Position numbers and translations under genes: made by a program. DNA of 11,141 nt from Nitrospirota bacterium (GTDB lineage: Bacteria > NPL-UPA2 > JAGMAN01): assembly GCA_030605915.1 (NCBI GenBank), contig JAUWHM010000138.1:1-11141 (forward strand), in the 5' to 3' direction. This document shows, piece after piece, positions 8,101 through 11,141 of this stretch (position 1 is the stretch's first letter; the number at the start of each line of letters is the position of its first letter). The notes beneath the pieces were generated by a model, which saw only the letters and a list, made by a program, of their open reading frames with translations, did no database searches and had not been told where the DNA came from.

Positions 8101-9693
8101 TTTCAGTTTCATTTTCGATTCCGGGAATAAATGCGGGTCGTTTAATGCCCTGCGGATAAGTGGTTTTAAAAACTGAACCTGCCTTAAGAGATTCACAAAA
8201 TTAACCTTTTGCACCGTGTCTACAGGCGTATCTACGCAGCTGCGCATATCATTGACGGTAACCAGGCTGATTGCTGGAATCCCTGCCACCATTACCAGTT
8301 CGCTATCCAGGGCAATATAGTCCGGGATATAAGAAGACCAGTTAATGCCTCTCTTAGGGCTGATACCATTTACAAAAATATCCTTTACCTCTGCGCCTAT
8401 TATCTTCCTTATCTTCTCAATTGACTCATTTTCATTCTGTGTTCTCGCTGAGACATGTTCTATATCTTCTTGTGTTATAATTTCCCTGGCTACTAATCGT
8501 TGCCCGCATATATTCTGGGCATACTCTTCAAATTTTTTCCCGAAAGGAGCAAATAGCCGCTGGTAATAGAACTCGTTTATGGTGAAGAAATTTCCCCGAT
8601 GAAATACTCCTATCTCATCATTGCGGCTGGATAGGTCAAGTCCGATAAAGAGGCTTACATTTATTGGCTCTTCTATCATCTCCTTAAATGGAGAAATATT
8701 CCTGCAATGCCTCTGAACAAAGGCATCTATACCCCGCAGACCTATGAAATGAGCGGAGGTTGCCAGAAGAAAAACAGTCCTGTCCGGAGGATTTTCCCTC
8801 AGGTCTTTTGCTATCTCTATAAGCGTGGCAATACCGCAGGCAGATTCAGCCCCGGGGGCTTTCATGGGGACGACCGAGATAGAATCGTAATAGGCTGAAA
8901 TGACCACTAATTCCTTGGAAAGATTCTCATCTTTTCCCTGGATAAACCCACAGATATTCCAACTCTTCACTTTCTCCCATTCCATCCTCGCTTTTAAGGT
9001 AATTTTCTCTCCCTGCATACTTTTTAAAAGTTTAATCTTTTCACGAGCCAACATAAAACGAGGCACATTAAGAGGCACCTCTACGAATTTCCTTTCTGCC
9101 TCTATTCTCATGGTCTCTTCAGGCTCAACAAAGATAATTGCCTTTGCCCCTAATCCGGCGGCTTTAAGCCAGTTCGTCCCACAGTTAAAATCAAGCGCTA
9201 CCACTGCATCTTCAAGGTCATAGCCATTATAATCCTTATACTCACCTTTTCCTGCATAAATTAGCTTTCCGCTGATTCCTTCCTGAGATAATGTGGACGT
9301 CCTAACCATATTTGGCCAGAGACAATATAGCTTTATTTTCTCTCCGCCCGGCCCTTCCAGGCTCGCCCCCTTATCCATGGGAATGGTTACAGAAAAATCT
9401 TCCTTCCTTACCTCTTCCAGTCCAAGTTGATTGAAAATTTCATAGACATAATCTGCCGCCTTAATATTACCTTCATATCCTGGCAGCCTCGAACCAAGAT
9501 TAGAAAGAAACTCCATCGTGTCTTTTAAGGATTCACCGGCCTCAAGATATTCCCTAACCTTATCCCTCTCCCCAAAAACTGTTACCTCAAAACACATGAA
9601 AAATGCACTGAGAGCTATCAAGACAAGCCTCGACACGCTCCAGCAAAGCCTTAAGCTCGAAATCCTGAAATTATTAGGCACAGAGTTTCTCAT
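5113..9693 (-). CDS. Giant fusion: degenerate M28/PA peptidase fold + FtsX/MacB-type ABC permease
   Basis: 1526 residues. An N-terminal signal anchor (about 22-40) leads to an extracytoplasmic M28 aminopeptidase-like fold (about 50-515) with an inserted PA domain (about 133-235). The M28 active site is lost: the AHYDS histidine is Tyr268, GA-D-NASG is GAESACG (281-287), the EE pair is HF (315-316), and the SDH histidine is Ser464; only Asp353 of the usual metal ligands remains. Next come a beta-sandwich-like segment (about 538-620), an unrecognised region and charged helices (750-812). Three helices (about 822-842, 851-869, 877-899) bring the chain into the cytoplasm. A full FtsX unit follows: helix 945-967 after RRKVRT, a MacB-like periplasmic domain (970-1230), helices near 1238-1262, 1278-1310 and 1327-1345, coupling segment YERFKEIG (1261-1268) and YPARKAAQM (1345-1353). 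A 160-residue cytoplasmic tail with no family I recognise ends it. The ATG at 9691-9693 has AAAGGA upstream. Likely partners are the mini-FtsX permease and the ATPase. Probably binding or scaffolding, not proteolysis. Confidence 0.9.
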   Translation of the reverse strand: MRNSVPNNFRISSLRLCWSVSRLVLIALSAFFMCFEVTVFGERDKVREYLEAGESLKDTMEFLSNLGSRLPGYEGNIKAADYVYEIFNQLGLEEVRKEDFSVTIPMDKGASLEGPGGEKIKLYCLWPNMVRTSTLSQEGISGKLIYAGKGEYKDYNGYDLEDAVVALDFNCGTNWLKAAGLGAKAIIFVEPEETMRIEAERKFVEVPLNVPRFMLAREKIKLLKSMQGEKITLKARMEWEKVKSWNICGFIQGKDENLSKELVVISAYYDSISVVPMKAPGAESACGIATLIEIAKDLRENPPDRTVFLLATSAHFIGLRGIDAFVQRHCRNISPFKEMIEEPINVSLFIGLDLSSRNDEIGVFHRGNFFTINEFYYQRLFAPFGKKFEEYAQNICGQRLVAREIITQEDIEHVSARTQNENESIEKIRKIIGAEVKDIFVNGISPKRGINWSSYIPDYIALDSELVMVAGIPAISLVTVNDMRSCVDTPVDTVQKVNFVNLLRQVQFLKPLIRRALNDPHLFPESKMKLKDSLGRLEGRIVTFNPSKSFVPDDPVEGAVAFIRKSISSFMGVRGSFYELTNENGEFIISGWSSGLTEAYKIDPQDGEIILAPDRGVNGDQQYPMINGRMIVLFPCVSTDIYDLVDPRYLTTLSQVNVFDTANSTPFAYGYSVDETVQRTSDVSPYGVIFSQPGKRLKVGMASSIVGLRMLFLNSPGIESKDMAEGMGYGVDSCRRLTQSSFYAAQDMLNLNEFRVKELAKYGVVNNRLNDLSAKAKKALREAEKAKSERNWDRFAMSCRRALGLVSRAYPDVKATANDVIKGMIFYMALLIPFAFFMERLTFGFTDIKKQILGVFGIFLLIYIIMRLVHPAFRISNAPEVILLAFIVLTLSAIVLSIVSSKFQEQMEKMKQKRAKVYQADVGRISASATAFSLGISNMKRRKVRTILTCVTLVLLTFTVLSFTSVKTYMQYNQVPRRNTPSYQGALIRDRVWYPLEEPALDYIESEFSEGAVVSPRAWIISRDIGKSCHIKIKVLGQEGRSGFAMAALGLSPQEKEVTHPEKHLIAGEWFDENDEKVCILPSELTERLGISLEDVGRKKIRILGEVLTLKGILDSSAMKDFKDLDDERITPVNFVVMSTQHQDEIKASRQRATGIEGKTKLETFTHLELGNVIILPYSLARNLGGTIASVAVRFDKDIDIKEKVEGFVSRLAVTLFAGIKDKVMVYSSLAMTSFSGMSNLFIPILIASLIVLNTMMGSVYERFKEIGIYSSVGLAPVHIGSLFIAESCVFAILGAVAGYLIGQVVAKVLTTFGWLAGLTLNYSSLSAVSSTLVVMAVVIMSTIYPARKAAQMAVPDVTRRWVLPEPEGDVWKFEFPFTISGREILGLYMFFKEYFSSYEEESVGNFYTQETTLSKFRHTVKHSIGSAVRQYPKGKDEDGFLVSFKSWLAPFDLGVSQKVAMKAIPTGEYGIYEIHLEIERLSGEINTWVRLNRRFLDILRKQFLIWRTVSLEVKDEYRVQGEKMF
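5125..5132 (-). promoter_or_regulatory. Ribosome binding site supporting a TTG start
   Basis: AAGGGGAG on the - strand, 8 bases before the TTG at 5114-5116. It sits inside the last codons of the M28-FtsX gene and is the main evidence that the OPT transporter starts at this TTG in a TTGA stop/start overlap. Confidence 0.6.
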
Positions 9694-9721
9694 TTCTGTT
9701 TTCCTTTATGCCTTTGTGCCT
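9676..9721. repeat. Inverted repeat enclosing the start site of the M28-FtsX gene
   Basis: AGGCACAGAG (9676-9685) and CTTTGTGCCT (9712-9721) are inverted repeats matching at 9 of 10 positions around a 26-base loop. In the - strand message the loop contains the AAAGGA ribosome binding site and the ATG (9691-9693) of the fusion gene, and the 3' arm encodes residues 4-6. The structure could modulate translation, or it may be the remnant of a small inserted palindromic repeat that supplied the start region. The two possibilities cannot be separated here. Confidence 0.5.
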
Positions 9722-9730
9722 TGATTTTTG

Positions 9731-10264
9731 TCATAACTCTGTCCGCACCTTTTGCCATGCCCGGCGAGAACCAGGATTATTATTAAGCTCTTCTACATAG
9801 GCTGCCTGGGCTTCCTCAATCCCCCCCATCTTTTCAAAGCACAATCCCTTTAGATAATTAGCTTCAGGGTAACCTCTATTAAGACTTAGAACCTTTTCTG
9901 ATACCTCTAAGGCCATTCTGACATCACCTGAATAATAGTGTGCCAGAGCTAAATTATAGTTCAACCCGGGGCTATTGCTGTCTTTCTTTAAACCCTCCGT
10001 TAGGATATCAACTGCCTTGTCATATTCCTTCAAAAGCATAAACGATATCCCTAACTTATTATAGACTTTTAAATTATCCGAATTTTCCTTAAGTGAGTCC
10101 TGCCAGTATCTGCGGGCCTTTTCTGTTTCATAAAGCTGAAATGCCCTATCACCCTTTGTCTCCAGAACCTGCCAAAGTGGGGAATCTCTGTCTTTGGTTG
10201 TAACTGCCCCGATCAATAAAACCAAAGATAACAGAATGACAGCCACAAGAAATAGTCTTTTCAT
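9731..10264 (-). CDS. Membrane-anchored or exported TPR protein
   Basis: A 177-residue protein with a hydrophobic N-terminal signal or anchor (MKRLFLVAVILLSLVLLIGA, 1-20). There is no lipobox cysteine, so it is not a lipoprotein. The rest is about four TPR units: 31-64, 65-98 (KVYNKLGISFMLLKEYDKAV), 99-132 (LNYNLALAHYYSGDVRMALE) and 133-166 (ANYLKGLCFEKMGGIEEAQ), with the usual small/large alternation and the NP-type turn after the last repeat. TPR arrays bind other proteins, so it may organise the extracytoplasmic face of the adjacent ABC/M28 complex. That role is inferred from position. The ATG at 10262-10264 follows the TGA of an OPT-like gene remnant by one base and has only a weak GGA upstream, suggesting it was once translationally coupled to the full-length gene. 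It lies 37 bases upstream of the M28-FtsX gene. Confidence 0.85.
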   Translation of the reverse strand: MKRLFLVAVILLSLVLLIGAVTTKDRDSPLWQVLETKGDRAFQLYETEKARRYWQDSLKENSDNLKVYNKLGISFMLLKEYDKAVDILTEGLKKDSNSPGLNYNLALAHYYSGDVRMALEVSEKVLSLNRGYPEANYLKGLCFEKMGGIEEAQAAYVEELNNNPGSRRAWQKVRTEL

Positions 10265-10265
10265 G

Positions 10266-10445
10266 TCATATCCAGAAGACCATGTTCCCGGTATGTCTGG
10301 TAATTAAGTCTATAAGAATCCAGATACAGGCGGCACTGTACTGGCCGAGGATAAGTCCCAGGAAAAAAGGACGGCCGTTACGGTATAGGCTAACCCCACC
10401 GTATTTTAAGATCAACATCCCCATTAGTGAAGTAATGAGCCAAAT
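10266..10445 (-). pseudogene. C-terminal remnant of an OPT-like (DUF6785/DUF6784-type) membrane transporter
   Basis: The 181 bases between yajC and the TPR gene are open in the - strand frame directly after the yajC stop codon. They encode about 59 residues (52 from the ATG at 10422-10424) ending in TGA one base before the TPR start. The peptide contains LKYGGVSLYRNGRPFFLGLI, then LGQYSAACIWILIDLI as a single membrane helix. I recognise this YGG-x-LYR...PFFLGLILG pattern as the extreme C-terminus of large OPT-like membrane proteins (about 650 residues). The rest of such a gene is absent. The ATG has no ribosome binding site, and the similarity appears to begin right at the yajC stop, as expected at a deletion or recombination joint. 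A small stand-alone membrane protein gene is the alternative, but seems less likely. The family recall is from memory and needs a search. Confidence 0.6.
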
Positions 10446-10763
10446 TTAGCTGGTCTTAACTACCTGAGAGATGGCACTCTTAGAGAAGTCTATTCTGACG
10501 TTGTCAGCTACTTTTATGGTAACCGTGTCTTCCTTCACATTAACAACTATCCCGTGAACACCCCCACCGGTAATCACCTTATCTCCCTTCTTCAAGTTAG
10601 CTCTCATCTCCTCCCTCTGCTTTCGTTCCTTCTTCTGGGGAAGCCAGATGAGAACATAGAAGATAAAGAAGATAATGATGAGGGGGAAAAACATCCCCAG
10701 ACCGGAAGGTCCCTGACCAGGACTACTTGGGGCAGTTCCCATGGCATAGGCTTCAGTGAACAT
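10446..10763 (-). CDS. yajC: Preprotein translocase accessory subunit YajC
   Basis: A small inner-membrane protein (105 residues) that associates with SecDF in the Sec translocon. A short glycine/proline/serine-rich N-terminus is followed by one membrane helix (about 25-41) ending in WLPQKKERKQREEM, the family's characteristic RPQ/LPQ-K-KE motif. The cytoplasmic domain contains LKKGDKVITGGGVHGIV (57-73) and closes with an NVRIDFSKSAISQV stretch (88-101), both typical. Length is normal. The ATG directly abuts the tgt stop codon and has a strong AGGAGG 7 bases upstream. tgt-yajC is a common gene pair. secD and secF, which usually follow, are not found in this window. Instead an OPT-like gene remnant begins at the yajC stop codon. 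Confidence 0.95.
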   Translation of the reverse strand: MFTEAYAMGTAPSSPGQGPSGLGMFFPLIIIFFIFYVLIWLPQKKERKQREEMRANLKKGDKVITGGGVHGIVVNVKEDTVTIKVADNVRIDFSKSAISQVVKTS

Positions 10764-11141
10764 CTAAGAACCTCCTCTGTAACTGGTTAAAAACTCCCTC
10801 TCAAACTCCGTAAATCTATCCTGTAGTATAGCCTCACGCATCGTCTTCATCAACTGGGTATAGAAGAAGAGATTATGCAAGGTGTTAAGACGAAGGCCCA
10901 ATATCTCGTCAGTGGCAAATAGATGGCGTAGATAAGCTCGGGTGAAGTTGCGGCAGGTATAACATTGGCACTTTTCATCGAGGGGAATAAACTCCTCACG
11001 ATACCCGGCATTCTTAATGATCACTTTGCCCTCTATGGTAAAAGCTGTTCCATTGCGTCCACAGCGAGTTGGCAGGGCGCAGTCAAACATATCCATTCCC
11101 CTCTTCACACTTTCTACTAAATCTATTGGACTGCCTAGTCC
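10764..11141 (-). CDS. tgt: tRNA-guanine (queuine) transglycosylase, C-terminal part
   Basis: C-terminal third of Tgt, the cytoplasmic enzyme that exchanges guanine-34 of GUN-anticodon tRNAs for preQ1 (queuosine pathway). The frame runs open to the right window edge, with in-frame GLGSP.DLVESV codons before the GTG at 11106-11108, so the gene is cut by the window and does not start there. Visible signatures are RGMDMFDCALPTR, the segment carrying the catalytic aspartate and tRNA/base contacts, GRNGTAFT, and the zinc site CQCYTC with the distant histidine in NTLHNL (Cys-x-Cys-x2-Cys...His). All four zinc ligands are present and the C-terminus has normal length. The gene joins yajC with no gap, as in many bacteria. 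It has no obvious functional relation to the transport genes downstream. Confidence 0.96.
   Translation of the reverse strand, partial: GLGSPIDLVESVKRGMDMFDCALPTRCGRNGTAFTIEGKVIIKNAGYREEFIPLDEKCQCYTCRNFTRAYLRHLFATDEILGLRLNTLHNLFFYTQLMKTMREAILQDRFTEFEREFLTSYRGGS
10771..10776 (-). promoter_or_regulatory. Strong ribosome binding site of yajC
   Basis: A perfect AGGAGG on the - strand, 7 bases before the yajC ATG (10761-10763). It lies inside the last codons of tgt, whose TAG stop (10764-10766) touches the yajC start codon. It is the best-matching ribosome binding site in the window. Confidence 0.8.

Noticed and set aside
8900..9223. An open + strand frame of about 107 codons opposite the M28 region, and similar + strand frames at 911-1267, 2200-2493 and 7084-7380.
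   Set aside because: Each is antisense to a well-supported gene, lacks a ribosome binding site and shows serine/leucine-rich shadow composition without recognisable motifs.
5113..9693. Annotating the fusion protein as an active M28 zinc aminopeptidase.
   Set aside because: At least four of the expected metal-binding or catalytic residues are replaced (Tyr268, Glu283, His315-Phe316, Ser464), so activity should not be assumed from the fold.

Overview
The window looks like part of a chromosome from an uncultured Gram-negative-type bacterium. By eye the base composition is in the mid-40s % GC. The architecture (an M28-fold/FtsX giant fusion, an OPT-type transporter, a stand-alone PqqD-fold protein, and palindromic intergenic elements) is one I associate with candidate-phylum, Planctomycetes-like or Omnitrophota-like genomes. 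That placement is an impression from family knowledge, not a result. The window is coding-dense, with no intergenic stretch over 200 bases, no tRNA or rRNA gene, no CRISPR array and no transposase.

Layout. At the left edge, on the + strand, is the 3' part of a GAF-GGDEF diguanylate cyclase gene (to 811). Everything else is on the - strand and reads from right to left as one long co-directional set. First come the C-terminal part of tgt (cut by the window edge) and yajC, joined without a gap. Next is a short untranslated-looking stretch (10266-10445) that encodes what appears to be only the C-terminal end of an OPT-like membrane transporter. Then follow a membrane-anchored TPR protein, a 1526-residue fusion of a degenerate M28/PA peptidase fold to an FtsX/MacB-type ABC permease, an OPT-family transporter, a palindromic element (3078-3136), a PqqD-like protein, a four-helix miniature FtsX permease, a MacB/LolD-type ABC ATPase, and a PilZ c-di-GMP receptor. 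The PilZ gene meets the GGDEF gene tail to tail with a 4-base overlap.

How the genes may work together. The ATPase, the mini-permease and the M28-FtsX giant supply the parts of an asymmetric type VII (MacB/Lol/FtsX-like) ABC complex. One permease half carries a very large extracytoplasmic M28-like module and the other carries almost none. The M28 module has lost the residues expected to bind zinc and catalyse hydrolysis, so it is more likely a binding or scaffold domain than an active peptidase. The OPT transporter (peptide or metal-chelate substrates) and the PqqD-like protein (the fold used as a peptide recognition element in RiPP pathways) suggest that the locus handles a peptide or peptide-derived molecule. 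The PilZ gene is translationally coupled to the ATPase and convergent with a diguanylate cyclase gene, which raises the possibility of c-di-GMP input. These functional links are inference from content and spacing. The domain assignments themselves rest on visible motifs.
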